From Pseudotamlana agarivorans (lineage in GTDB: Bacteria > Bacteroidota > Bacteroidia > Flavobacteriales > Flavobacteriaceae): DNA of 64,000 nucleotides. Position numbers and translations under genes: made by a program. Each line of letters opens with the position of its first letter. Position 1 is the stretch's first letter. The stretch spans positions 1 to 64,000 of the forward strand of contig NZ_LXEI01000001.1 of assembly GCF_001642835.1 (NCBI RefSeq). The letters run 5' to 3'. Of this stretch, positions 37,095 through 45,872 are shown in pieces. The notes below the pieces were generated by a model. The model worked only from the letters and a program-made list of their open reading frames with translations. It was not told the DNA's origin and ran no database searches.

Positions 37095-37638
37095 TACTCT
37101 TCTTTAAATTAGAAAACATATTAACCCAAATTACCCAAAGTAAAAATACCATTCCATAAATAATTCCTGGAAAAATGATATTGTGCAAGACCTCTTCATA
37201 CTTTGGATAATGAAACATCCCTATCCCCAAAATGGTAATACGAAATAAATTTACGATGTAAATTAAAACACTTCCCGTTAGCACATAAATAAGGGTTGGT
37301 TTTAGTCTTGTTGAAAATGCTATAATAAAAGACGCAAATAAAATAATAACACTAAAGGCATTACAACCTTCGATAATACGCGCTAAATACTGCCCGTTTA
37401 CAATAAGTTTTAAAGAGGGCTCATTAGGATGCTTAACCACCTCACTAGAATAACCAAAAAACTCTAGTAATTCTACACATTGTAGGCCTACCAAATGGGT
37501 TAAATAATCAGGATAAAAAACGCTACCATCGGAAAGCTTCAAATAAAAACTATAAATGACCGATAAGGTAATATATACTACTAAAAAGGTGAGTATAAAT
37601 CTAATAACCGCCTTGTTTTTTTTTAAAAGTGATGACAC
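37081..37638 (-). CDS. xrtF: Exosortase XrtF
   Basis: This 185-aa multi-pass membrane protease/transpeptidase of the exosortase family is thought to cleave C-terminal sorting signals of exported proteins. The catalytic residues are visible: Cys92 in EGCNAFSVI, Arg133 in VNLFRITIL and His152 in LHNIIFPG. The small size is normal for XrtF. It overlaps the partner protein gene at its 3' end. Its substrates are not encoded in this window as far as I can see. It is divergent from the GAF-domain gene at 37770. Confidence 0.93.
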   Translation of the reverse strand: MSSLLKKNKAVIRFILTFLVVYITLSVIYSFYLKLSDGSVFYPDYLTHLVGLQCVELLEFFGYSSEVVKHPNEPSLKLIVNGQYLARIIEGCNAFSVIILFASFIIAFSTRLKPTLIYVLTGSVLIYIVNLFRITILGIGMFHYPKYEEVLHNIIFPGIIYGMVFLLWVIWVNMFSNLKKSNVAN

Positions 37639-37769
37639 TGATTTTTCTTCAATTTTTATATTTTCGACTCCTTTGTCATAGAATTTCAGATTAAGAAATG
37701 TATTAATCTTATCTTAATGAAAGTTCAAATTACGTCTTTTTAAATACTTTTACCAAAACTTTTAAAATT

Positions 37770-38225
37770 ATGATTTTTGAAGCATTAAAACCACAAGTAG
37801 AAGCCATTATTTCAAATGAGATAAAAACGGTTGATGAACGCTTATACAGTATTTGTGAATTACTCGAAAAAAATATCGCCTATTACAATTGGGTAGGCTT
37901 TTATTTTAGTCACCCTTCAAAAGAAGAACTTCACCTTGGCCCTTATGTAGGCGAACCTACAGATCATACAATTATTCCCTTCGGAAAAGGTATTTGCGGA
38001 CAAGTCGCATTAAGTAACAAGAACTTTGTTGTGCCCGATGTAAAAGCTCAAGACAACTATATTGCTTGTAGCATTACCGTTAAAGCCGAAATAGTCATCC
38101 CTATTTTTGTAAATGGTAAAAACATAGGACAAATTGATATTGACTCTAATACCGCTGATCCTTTTACAGAATTAGACGAACAGTTTTTAGAATTTGTTTG
38201 CGAAAAAGTAGCAAGCATACTTTAG
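37770..38225 (+). CDS. GAF-domain protein, free-methionine-R-sulfoxide-reductase-like
   Basis: This 151-aa single GAF domain resembles the free methionine-(R)-sulfoxide reductase (fRMsr, YebR) family: NWVGFYF, LGPYVGEP, IPFGKGICGQVA and EIVIPIFVNGKNIGQIDIDS. Cys76 and Cys100 keep the 24-residue spacing of two of the three conserved cysteines of the E. coli enzyme (94 and 118 there). The third (84 in E. coli) falls on His66, so activity may be altered. It is a single gene divergent from xrtF and upstream of purH. The alternative is a signalling GAF domain, which I consider less likely given the motifs. Confidence 0.82.
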   Translation: MIFEALKPQVEAIISNEIKTVDERLYSICELLEKNIAYYNWVGFYFSHPSKEELHLGPYVGEPTDHTIIPFGKGICGQVALSNKNFVVPDVKAQDNYIACSITVKAEIVIPIFVNGKNIGQIDIDSNTADPFTELDEQFLEFVCEKVASIL

Positions 38226-38325
38226 CAAGTAAAAATAAAACATAGTCGCATTTATTTCAAGCAGAAGTTCTGAAACGCATCCATAAATCTCAAATTCTAA
38301 TTGTCTTTTTTTAACAAATCACAGC

Positions 38326-38362
38326 TTGTTTTTTAGAAGAAATAAGTACTTTTGCACTTATT
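38326..38362 (+). promoter_or_regulatory. Promoter of purH inside a short palindrome
   Basis: TTG (38326-38328) and TACTTTTG (38347-38354) form a promoter with 18-bp spacing. The -7 element is embedded in the inverted repeat AATAAGT (38341-38347) / ACTTATT (38356-38362), so the palindrome could be an operator or form a stem in the DNA or early RNA. It gives a leader of about 85 nt before purH. Confidence 0.5.
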
Positions 38363-38443
38363 TTCAAAACCCAGTGTAACACACTGATAAACAACATAAA
38401 GTTATTTTTAATAACGAATAATTAAAAACATAACACAATAGAA

Positions 38444-39976
38444 ATGAGCAACGAAAAAACAATTAAGTCGGCCTTAATTTCAGTATTCAGTAAAGATGGT
38501 TTAGAGCCCATAGTTAAAGAACTTAACAAACAAGGTGTTACCATTTACTCTACTGGTGGTACCGAAAAATTTATTAACGATTTAGGTATTAACGTTGTTC
38601 CTGTAGAAGATGTGACCTCATACCCTTCTATTCTTGGTGGACGTGTTAAAACATTACACCCGAAAGTTTTTGGTGGTATTTTAAATAGACAAAATCACGA
38701 GGGTGATGTTGCCGAATTATCAGAATACGACATTCCACAAATTGATGTGGTTATTGTTGATTTATATCCTTTTGAAAAAACAGTAGCTTCAGGAGCAAGT
38801 AACCAAGATATTATTGAAAAAATTGATATTGGAGGTATTTCTTTAATTCGTGCTGCTGCTAAAAATTATGCAGACGTTATTTGTGTATCTTCAGTTAACG
38901 ATTATGCTGAATTTTTAGAAATCATCTCTAAAAACAACGGAAGCATTTCTGAAGAAGACAGAAAACGTTTTGCTGGTAAAGCTTTTAATGTGTCTTCGCA
39001 TTACGATACGGCCATCTTCAACTATTTCAACCAAAATAATGAAGAAACTGTATTAAAAATTAGTGATCAAAACGGTAAAGTGCTTCGTTATGGTGAAAAC
39101 CCTCACCAAAAAGGCTATTTCTTTGGTAATTTCGATGAACTATTCACGAAACTGAACGGAAAAGAGTTAAGCTACAACAACTTATTAGATGTTGATGCTG
39201 CCGTTAATTTAATGAACGAGTTTAAAAACGAAGCGCCTACTTTTGCCATTTTAAAACATAACAATGCTTGTGGTTTAGCACAGCGTGACACCTTACATCA
39301 AGCTTATGTAGACGCCTTAGCTGGCGACCCTGTTTCAGCTTTTGGAGGGGTTTTAATTTGTAATACTGAAATTGACTTAGCTACGGCAGAAGAGATTCAT
39401 AAATTATTCTGTGAAGTGGTTATCGCACCTTCTTTTTCAGCGGAAGCTTTAGAATTACTTCAAGGTAAAAAGAATCGAATTTTATTAGTTATTCACGATA
39501 TTGAATTACCACAAACGAATGTAAGAAGCTGTCTAAACGGCGTTTTAGTTCAAGACAGAAACAACATTACAGATAAAGCTGAAGATCTTACAAACGTGAC
39601 TAATTTAGCACCAACGCAAGCTCAAATTGACGATTTATTATTTGCTTCAAAAATTTGTAAGCATACCAAATCCAACACTATTGTACTTGTAAAAAACAAT
39701 CAATTATGTGCTAGCGGTACTGGACAAACAAGTCGTGTAGATGCCTTACAACAAGCCATTCATAAAGCAGAATCCTTTAACTTCGATTTAAATGGAGCGG
39801 CTATGGCAAGTGATGCATTTTTCCCTTTCCCAGACTGTGTAGAAATTGCTAAAAACGCTGGAATCACATCGGTTATCCAACCAGGAGGATCTATAAAAGA
39901 CCAGTTAAGTATTGATTATTGCAACGCGAATGATGTGGCCATGGTCATGACAGGAACGCGTCATTTCAAACACTAA
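38444..39976 (+). CDS. purH: Bifunctional AICAR transformylase / IMP cyclohydrolase
   Basis: PurH catalyses the last two steps of IMP synthesis. The 510-aa protein has the N-terminal IMP cyclohydrolase domain of the MGS-like fold (ALISVFSKDGLEPIVKEL, STGGTEKFI, GGRVKTLHPKVFGGIL) and the C-terminal AICAR transformylase domain (RYGENPHQKGYF, LKHNNACGLA, SDAFFPFPD, IQPGGSIKD). The length and motifs are typical. It is a single gene with a promoter at 38326-38354, followed by a long stem-loop at 39998-40038 before mreB. Confidence 0.97.
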   Translation: MSNEKTIKSALISVFSKDGLEPIVKELNKQGVTIYSTGGTEKFINDLGINVVPVEDVTSYPSILGGRVKTLHPKVFGGILNRQNHEGDVAELSEYDIPQIDVVIVDLYPFEKTVASGASNQDIIEKIDIGGISLIRAAAKNYADVICVSSVNDYAEFLEIISKNNGSISEEDRKRFAGKAFNVSSHYDTAIFNYFNQNNEETVLKISDQNGKVLRYGENPHQKGYFFGNFDELFTKLNGKELSYNNLLDVDAAVNLMNEFKNEAPTFAILKHNNACGLAQRDTLHQAYVDALAGDPVSAFGGVLICNTEIDLATAEEIHKLFCEVVIAPSFSAEALELLQGKKNRILLVIHDIELPQTNVRSCLNGVLVQDRNNITDKAEDLTNVTNLAPTQAQIDDLLFASKICKHTKSNTIVLVKNNQLCASGTGQTSRVDALQQAIHKAESFNFDLNGAAMASDAFFPFPDCVEIAKNAGITSVIQPGGSIKDQLSIDYCNANDVAMVMTGTRHFKH

Positions 39977-39997
39977 ATTTTAAAACAAAAACGATCT

Positions 39998-40038
39998 CAT
40001 CGGTTTTTAAATGTTTTCCTAGCATCTAAAAACCGATG
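39998..40038 (+). terminator. Stem-loop after purH
   Basis: A 16-bp stem with one mismatch, CATCGGTTTTTAAATG (39998-40013) against CATCTAAAAACCGATG (40023-40038), sits inside outer ACGAT/ATCGT arms. No T-run follows, so termination is less certain than its stability suggests. Confidence 0.55.
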
Positions 40039-40165
40039 AATATCGTATAAGATTCAGAACTTATATTTTAATCATAAAATGAAGTCGGTAAAAGGTGTAT
40101 ATTTATATACTTTTATTACATTTACGGAATTCGTTTTTAATCTACTATTAAACTACTATTAGCAC

Positions 40166-41194
40166 ATGGGCTTTTTTGACTTCCTTACCGAGGAAATTGC
40201 GATGGACTTAGGTACCGCGAATACTCTTATTATACACAACGACAAAGTCGTAGTTGATGCGCCTTCCATAGTTGCTCGAGATAGGATTTCAGGAAAAATT
40301 ATAGCCGTTGGTCAAGAAGCCAGCTTAATGCAAGGTAAAACTCATGAGAACATTAAAACCATTCGCCCGTTAAAAGATGGTGTGATTGCCGATTTTGATG
40401 CTTCAGAACAAATGATGAGTATGTTTATTAAAAACATTCCAGCATTAAAAAAGAAGTTCTTTACCCCTGCTTTACGATTAGTAATTTGTATTCCTTCTGG
40501 AATTACAGAGGTTGAAATGCGTGCGGTAAAAGAAAGTGCAGAACGCGTTAATGGAAAAGAAGTTTACTTAATTCACGAACCAATGGCTGCAGCTATCGGT
40601 ATTGGTGTAGACATCATGCAACCTAAAGGAAATATGGTAGTGGATATAGGTGGTGGTACTACCGAAATTGCTGTTATTGCCCTTGGTGGTATTGTTTGCG
40701 ACAAATCGGTTAAAATTGCAGGTGATGTGTTTACTAGTGATATCGTGTATTACATGCGTACACAACACAATTTATATGTTGGTGAACGTACGGCTGAAAA
40801 GATAAAAATTCAAATTGGTGCTGCTACTGAAGATTTGGAATTACCTCCAGAGGATATGAGTGTTCAAGGACGAGATTTACTTACTGGTAAACCTAAACAA
40901 GTATCTATTTCTTATAGAGAAATTGCTAAAGCCCTAGATAAATCGATTTTAAGAATTGAGGATGCCGTAATGGAAACCTTATCTCAAACACCTCCAGAAT
41001 TAGCTGCAGATATTTACAATACAGGAATTTATTTAGCAGGAGGAGGCTCTATGCTACGTGGTTTAGACAAACGTTTATCTCAAAAAACAGATTTACCAGT
41101 ATATATTGCTGAAGATCCATTAAGAGCTGTAGTTAGAGGTACGGGTATTACACTTAAAAACCTACCTAAATTTAAAAGCGTATTGATCAAATAA
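40166..41194 (+). CDS. mreB: Rod-shape determining actin homologue MreB
   Basis: MreB is the cytoplasmic actin-like ATPase that directs lateral wall growth. The 342-aa protein has the phosphate-1 motif (DLGTANTLI), the phosphate-2 motif (VVDIGGGTTEIAVI) and the adenosine motif (YLAGGGSMLRGL), with the amphipathic N-terminus MGFFDFLTEE for membrane binding. It leads the five-gene cluster mreB-mreC-mreD-mrdA-rodA, with an 18-bp gap to mreC. Confidence 0.97.
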   Translation: MGFFDFLTEEIAMDLGTANTLIIHNDKVVVDAPSIVARDRISGKIIAVGQEASLMQGKTHENIKTIRPLKDGVIADFDASEQMMSMFIKNIPALKKKFFTPALRLVICIPSGITEVEMRAVKESAERVNGKEVYLIHEPMAAAIGIGVDIMQPKGNMVVDIGGGTTEIAVIALGGIVCDKSVKIAGDVFTSDIVYYMRTQHNLYVGERTAEKIKIQIGAATEDLELPPEDMSVQGRDLLTGKPKQVSISYREIAKALDKSILRIEDAVMETLSQTPPELAADIYNTGIYLAGGGSMLRGLDKRLSQKTDLPVYIAEDPLRAVVRGTGITLKNLPKFKSVLIK

Positions 41195-41212
41195 GATTCT
41201 TTATAAAACACC

Positions 41213-42037
41213 ATGCAGCAAATTATTAATTTTATAATTCGGTTTAAAAACTTTTTACTGTTTTTGTTGCTGTTTTGTATCTCGCTAACCTTTACAATTT
41301 TATCTCATTCGTACCATACCAGTAAGTTTATTAATTCTGCCAATTTTTTCACAGGTGGTTTTTACGAATCTTTTCATCATATTAATAGTTATTTAGATTT
41401 AAACACGCAAAATGACTTATTGTCTGAAGAAAATAGAAACCTTCGTGATGCTCTTTACAACAATGTCGCAACATCCGATTCTATTTTCACAGATACCGCT
41501 TCGTACGATCACAATTACAAAGTCTTTACCGCAAAAGTTATTAAAAACAGCTATAACATTGCAAATAATATTATCACTCTAAACAAAGGCTATTCGGATA
41601 GTATTCAGCAGGATTTTGGTGTTATTTCCTCAAAAGGTATTATTGGAATTATTGAAAAAACAAGTGCAAACTATGCCAGTGTACTCTCCATTCTAAACAC
41701 AACGAGTAGAATTAGTGCGCAGTTAAAAAAGACCAATCATTTTGGCACGTTAATTTGGGAAGCCGATTCACCTGCTTTTATCAAGCTAATAGATATTCCT
41801 AAAATAGCGCCTGTTCAAGTTGGAGACACCATTATAACCTCTGGTCGTTCGTTTATATTTCCTAAAGGTGTCCCTATTGGTACCGTAAACGATTTTAATT
41901 TAGACCGTGCCGAAAATTACTATGAAATTAAGATTAAGTTATTTAATGATATGACCAATCTTGAACATGTTTATATTATCGAAAATTTAGGATCAGAGGA
42001 AATAAAAAACCTTTTAAACGACAGTGCAGATGAATAG
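41213..42037 (+). CDS. mreC: Rod-shape determining protein MreC
   Basis: MreC is the periplasmic scaffold of the elongasome that activates PBP2/RodA. The 274-aa protein has one N-terminal TM helix (about residues 12-32), a coiled-coil segment (about 60-85, LNTQNDLLSEENRNLRDAL) and a beta-rich C-terminal domain with the conserved GIIGIIEKTSANYASVLSILN region. It overlaps the likely mreD start by 8 bp. Confidence 0.94.
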   Translation: MQQIINFIIRFKNFLLFLLLFCISLTFTILSHSYHTSKFINSANFFTGGFYESFHHINSYLDLNTQNDLLSEENRNLRDALYNNVATSDSIFTDTASYDHNYKVFTAKVIKNSYNIANNIITLNKGYSDSIQQDFGVISSKGIIGIIEKTSANYASVLSILNTTSRISAQLKKTNHFGTLIWEADSPAFIKLIDIPKIAPVQVGDTIITSGRSFIFPKGVPIGTVNDFNLDRAENYYEIKIKLFNDMTNLEHVYIIENLGSEEIKNLLNDSADE

Positions 42038-42536
42038 TATTTTATCCGTTCATACCGTCCGTTTTATCGTTCTAATCATTTTACAGGTTTTAATATTAAA
42101 TCATATTAATTTTTTAGGATATATAAACCCTTATTTATACATCCTTTTCATTGCCTTATTCCCTATAAAAAATAACCGTTTAGCTATAATTATACTAAGT
42201 TTTTTGTTAGGGTTAATTTTGGATATTTTTCTAGATTCTGGAGGTATTCATGCCGGAGCATCGGTTTTTGTAGCATACGCAAGACCGTTATTTTTGAAAT
42301 TTGCTTTCGGAAGTATGTTTGAACACCAAATCATTAAATTTAACACCGTAGAGTTTGGATCCAAGCTAACTTATTTTTCCTTACTGACGGTAACCCATCA
42401 TTTTATTTTATTTTTATTGGAGGTTTTTAGTTTTTCAAAAATAATTTTAATCCTAGAAAAAACGTTATACTCAAGTATATTTACTATTTTATTAGGCGTT
42501 TTAATGACCATTATTTTTAGTCGGAAAATTAAATGA
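42030..42536 (+). CDS. mreD: Rod-shape determining membrane protein MreD
   Basis: MreD is an integral membrane partner of MreC. The protein of about 168 aa has five to six TM segments and the GLILDIFLDSGGIHAG stretch, which is the best conserved part of Bacteroidota MreD. The likely start is ATG 42030, overlapping the mreC stop (ATGAATAG at 42030-42037); an ATG at 42024 adds two residues. Its stop overlaps the start of the PBP2 gene by four bases (ATGA), so the cluster is translated in a coupled way. Confidence 0.92.
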   Translation: MNSILSVHTVRFIVLIILQVLILNHINFLGYINPYLYILFIALFPIKNNRLAIIILSFLLGLILDIFLDSGGIHAGASVFVAYARPLFLKFAFGSMFEHQIIKFNTVEFGSKLTYFSLLTVTHHFILFLLEVFSFSKIILILEKTLYSSIFTILLGVLMTIIFSRKIK

Positions 42537-44488
42537 GACAATTTTTATTATTTATCACCATAATTGTAGTTGCCCTAATCTTTATATCTAGACTTTTTTA
42601 CCTACAAATTTATAGTGGAGGTTCTCACAGTCTATTTGAAGATAATGCGATTAGGAAAGTTTACGACTACCCCAAACGAGGCTTTGTATTTGACAGAAAC
42701 GGCAAACTCCTTGTTGCCAACCAACCGTCTTACGATGTGATGGTCATTCCTCGTGAAGTTGAACCTTTAGATACTTTAGAGTTCTGCTCCTTGTTAAAAA
42801 TAGATAAAGCCCGCTTTCTGAAACAATTTAATAAAGCCAAACACTATTCACCAAGACTTCCTTCAGTTTTTGTTTCGCATTTATCCAAAGAAGATTACGC
42901 TGTTTTACAAGAAAAAATGCGAAAATTTCATGGATTTTATATTCAAAAAAGGTCTTTAAGAAATTACGAAACCACTATAGGAGCTAATGTTTTAGGGGAT
43001 CTTGGAGAAGTAAACAATCGTACTATAGAGAAACAACCTTACTACAAAATGGGTGATTTGATAGGTAAGCAAGGCGTTGAAGCCTCTTACGAAAAAACCC
43101 TACGTGGTGTTAAAGGCATCAAATTCATCCAAAAAGACCGATTTAACAGAGATATTGGACCTTACAAGGACGGACAATACGACACCATTCCAGAGCCTGG
43201 AAAAGACATCACGATTACTATTGATGCCGACTTGCAAGCCTATGGTGAGATCTTAATGACAAACAAACGTGGAGGGGTTATTGCCATTGAACCTGCATCT
43301 GGAGAAATTCTAGCCATGGTAGCAGCTCCTACTTACGACCCTAATATTTTAGTTGGAAGGGATCGCTCAAAAAACTTCACCAAACTCTACAATGACTCTA
43401 TAGCCAAACCGCTTTTCAACAGAAGTTTACAAGGTGTTTACTCTCCGGGATCACCTTTTAAACTGATGAACGCTTTAATTTCTTTACAAGAAGGGGTTAT
43501 GTCACCACCAGATATCGTTACATGCTATCGTGGTTACCATTATGGAAGAAGCTTCATGAAATGCCACTGTGCTTATGGTACGAGAAATAATTTAATTTCT
43601 GGTATACAACACTCTTGTAATGCCTATTTCGCTACAGTTTATCGTAAAATATTAGATAAAAATGGAAATGCTTCTAAAGGTATAGATGTTTGGGCCGAAC
43701 ATGCTAAAAGTTTTGGATTAGGAGAATACTTAAATAACGATTTATTTGTTGGTCAAAAAGGAAGAATTCCAGACCGTGAATACTATAAATACGCCTATCC
43801 TAAAACGTTTTATTCCTCATATACGGTTTCCAATGCTATCGGACAGGGTGAAGTTGCTACGACTCCTATACAATTGGCTAATATGGCCGCTGCCATTGCT
43901 AATCGCGGACACTTTTATACCCCACATATCATTAAAAAAATAGAAAACGAAACGTTACCTGATCAATTTACCGTGCCTAAACACACGACTATTGACAAGC
44001 AACATTTCGAGCCAGTAATTGAAGGCATGCTACAAGTATACAGAAGAGGTACGGCTGCTGCGTTACAAGTGAAAGACATTGATATTTGTGGTAAAACAGG
44101 TACTGTAGAAAATTTTACCAAAGTAGATGGCGTGAAAATGCAGCTCACCGATCATTCCATTTTTCTTGCTTTTGCACCAAAAGACGATCCGAAAATTGCT
44201 ATAGCTGTGTTTGTTGAAAATGGCTATTGGGGAAGTCGATATGCTGGAAAAATTGCCAGTTTAATGATTGAAAAACATATTAAAGGCTACATCACAAGAA
44301 CAGATTTAGAAACCTGGCTACTTAAACACAGCTTAGAAGCAGAATATGCAAAACCATATTCTGGAAAACCTTTTGGAATAAACGGTCACTCTGCATTCCA
44401 GGTTGTTTCAGATGAGGAATACCACAAACTGAAGGCTAAAGTAGATGCACTAGATAATACGAAAAAGGATGGTAAGGGAGACAAATAG
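42533..44488 (+). CDS. mrdA: Penicillin-binding protein 2 (elongation transpeptidase)
   Basis: PBP2 is the class B transpeptidase of the elongasome, which crosslinks peptidoglycan made by RodA. The 651-aa protein has an N-terminal TM helix (about residues 3-22), a pedestal domain and a transpeptidase domain with the active-site serine S307-P-F-K310, S361-C-N363 and K521-T-G523. All three motifs are intact. The C-terminal 40 residues after the domain are charged and probably flexible. It overlaps rodA by 20 bp. Confidence 0.95.
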   Translation: MRQFLLFITIIVVALIFISRLFYLQIYSGGSHSLFEDNAIRKVYDYPKRGFVFDRNGKLLVANQPSYDVMVIPREVEPLDTLEFCSLLKIDKARFLKQFNKAKHYSPRLPSVFVSHLSKEDYAVLQEKMRKFHGFYIQKRSLRNYETTIGANVLGDLGEVNNRTIEKQPYYKMGDLIGKQGVEASYEKTLRGVKGIKFIQKDRFNRDIGPYKDGQYDTIPEPGKDITITIDADLQAYGEILMTNKRGGVIAIEPASGEILAMVAAPTYDPNILVGRDRSKNFTKLYNDSIAKPLFNRSLQGVYSPGSPFKLMNALISLQEGVMSPPDIVTCYRGYHYGRSFMKCHCAYGTRNNLISGIQHSCNAYFATVYRKILDKNGNASKGIDVWAEHAKSFGLGEYLNNDLFVGQKGRIPDREYYKYAYPKTFYSSYTVSNAIGQGEVATTPIQLANMAAAIANRGHFYTPHIIKKIENETLPDQFTVPKHTTIDKQHFEPVIEGMLQVYRRGTAAALQVKDIDICGKTGTVENFTKVDGVKMQLTDHSIFLAFAPKDDPKIAIAVFVENGYWGSRYAGKIASLMIEKHIKGYITRTDLETWLLKHSLEAEYAKPYSGKPFGINGHSAFQVVSDEEYHKLKAKVDALDNTKKDGKGDK

Positions 44489-45746
44489 ATATTTTAAATT
44501 CGATTGGATTACAATTTTACTATTTCTTTTATTAGCTGGTTTTGGGTGGCTAAATATACTATCTGCATCCCATGTAGGCACCGAAGTAAATTATTTTGAT
44601 TTCTCCCAACCTTACGGTAAGCAACTTGCTTTCATAGCCTTTACCCTTGTCATGATTGTTTTTATTTTAGCAATTGATGCCAAGTTCTATGAACGTTTTG
44701 CTAGCGTGATTTATATCATATCCATGCTCTCGTTGGTAGGCCTCTTTATTTTTGGAAAAAATGTAAACGGAGCCACCTCTTGGTATGGGATTGGAAGCTT
44801 TACTTTGCAACCCAGTGAATTCGCTAAAGCTGCTACCGCATTGGCCGTAGCGAAATATGTAAGCGACCTTAACACCAATATGTCTTTCTTTAAAGATCAA
44901 CTTAAAGTTTTTGCTATTATCGCAACACCTGCCGTATTAGTGTTACTTCAAAATGACACAGGAAGTACGATTGTATATGGTGCTTTCTTCTTTGTTTTAT
45001 ATCGAGAGGGGTTGCCAAAATTTTATTTAAACATTGCGGTGTCACTCATTTTAATAACCATTTTATCATTAAAATTTGGGGCCGTTATCACTTCAGTATT
45101 GGCTGCAGTAGTCACCATAACTATTTACTTTTTTAACAAAAAGAAATTTAGAATTCACCACTTAATTTTAATGTTGATTGGTGCAATCGCGATATCTTTT
45201 AGTATCAAAATATTCTATAACAACGTATTACAACCCCATCAAAAAGACAGAATAAGCTTATGGCTACGCCTTGAAAAAGACCCTATAAAGCTTGAAAGAA
45301 TGAAACATACGTTTGCATACAACCTTAACGAATCTGAAAAAGCCATAAGTTCAGGTAGTCTATGGGGAAAAGGATTTATGCAAGGTACGCGAACTACAGG
45401 AAAGTTTGTTCCAGAACAGCATACAGACTACATTTTTAGCACCGTAGGTGAAGAATGGGGCTTTATAGGGAGTAGTATGGTTGTGATTACTTTTCTGCTA
45501 TTATTATTAAGAATTCTTCATTTAGCGGAATTACAAAAATCACAGTTTAGTAGAATTTATGGATACAGTGTTGCCGGTATCGTTTTTATCCATTTCATGA
45601 TTAATATTGGTATGGTGATGGGCTTAATTCCAACCATTGGTATTCCTTTGCCCATGTTTAGTTATGGGGGATCGGGTCTGTGGGCCTTTACCATATTGAT
45701 TTTCATTTTTGTAAAATTAGACTCTAACCGCATTAACGAGTGGTAA
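44469..45746 (+). CDS. rodA: SEDS peptidoglycan polymerase RodA
   Basis: RodA is the SEDS-family glycosyltransferase that polymerises glycan strands with PBP2. The 425-aa protein has about ten TM helices. SEDS features are NGATSWYGIGSFTLQPSEFAK near the middle, WLRLEKDP followed by the large loop, EQHTDYIFSTVGEEWGFIGS, and GIPLPMFSYGGSG near the end. The start ATG at 44469 lies inside mrdA. It ends the cluster; a separate lipoprotein deformylase gene follows 126 bp later. Confidence 0.95.
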   Translation: MVRETNRYFKFDWITILLFLLLAGFGWLNILSASHVGTEVNYFDFSQPYGKQLAFIAFTLVMIVFILAIDAKFYERFASVIYIISMLSLVGLFIFGKNVNGATSWYGIGSFTLQPSEFAKAATALAVAKYVSDLNTNMSFFKDQLKVFAIIATPAVLVLLQNDTGSTIVYGAFFFVLYREGLPKFYLNIAVSLILITILSLKFGAVITSVLAAVVTITIYFFNKKKFRIHHLILMLIGAIAISFSIKIFYNNVLQPHQKDRISLWLRLEKDPIKLERMKHTFAYNLNESEKAISSGSLWGKGFMQGTRTTGKFVPEQHTDYIFSTVGEEWGFIGSSMVVITFLLLLLRILHLAELQKSQFSRIYGYSVAGIVFIHFMINIGMVMGLIPTIGIPLPMFSYGGSGLWAFTILIFIFVKLDSNRINEW

Positions 45747-45800
45747 ATTTTGTTTAGGCAGCATAGTCTGTTTAAGCATTCTTCTCAGAAAGGTGTCTCA

Positions 45801-45808
45801 TAAATTTG
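45801..45808 (+). promoter_or_regulatory. Possible -7 element for the lipoprotein deformylase gene
   Basis: TAAATTTG fits TAnnTTTG exactly, 64 bp before the ATG at 45873. I see no good -33 element. It suggests the gene may be transcribed separately from rodA. Confidence 0.3.
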
Positions 45809-45872
45809 TATTCACAAGTCATTTATTTTCACTAAATTGGATACAAACAACACTTAGCTTAATCCATATTTA

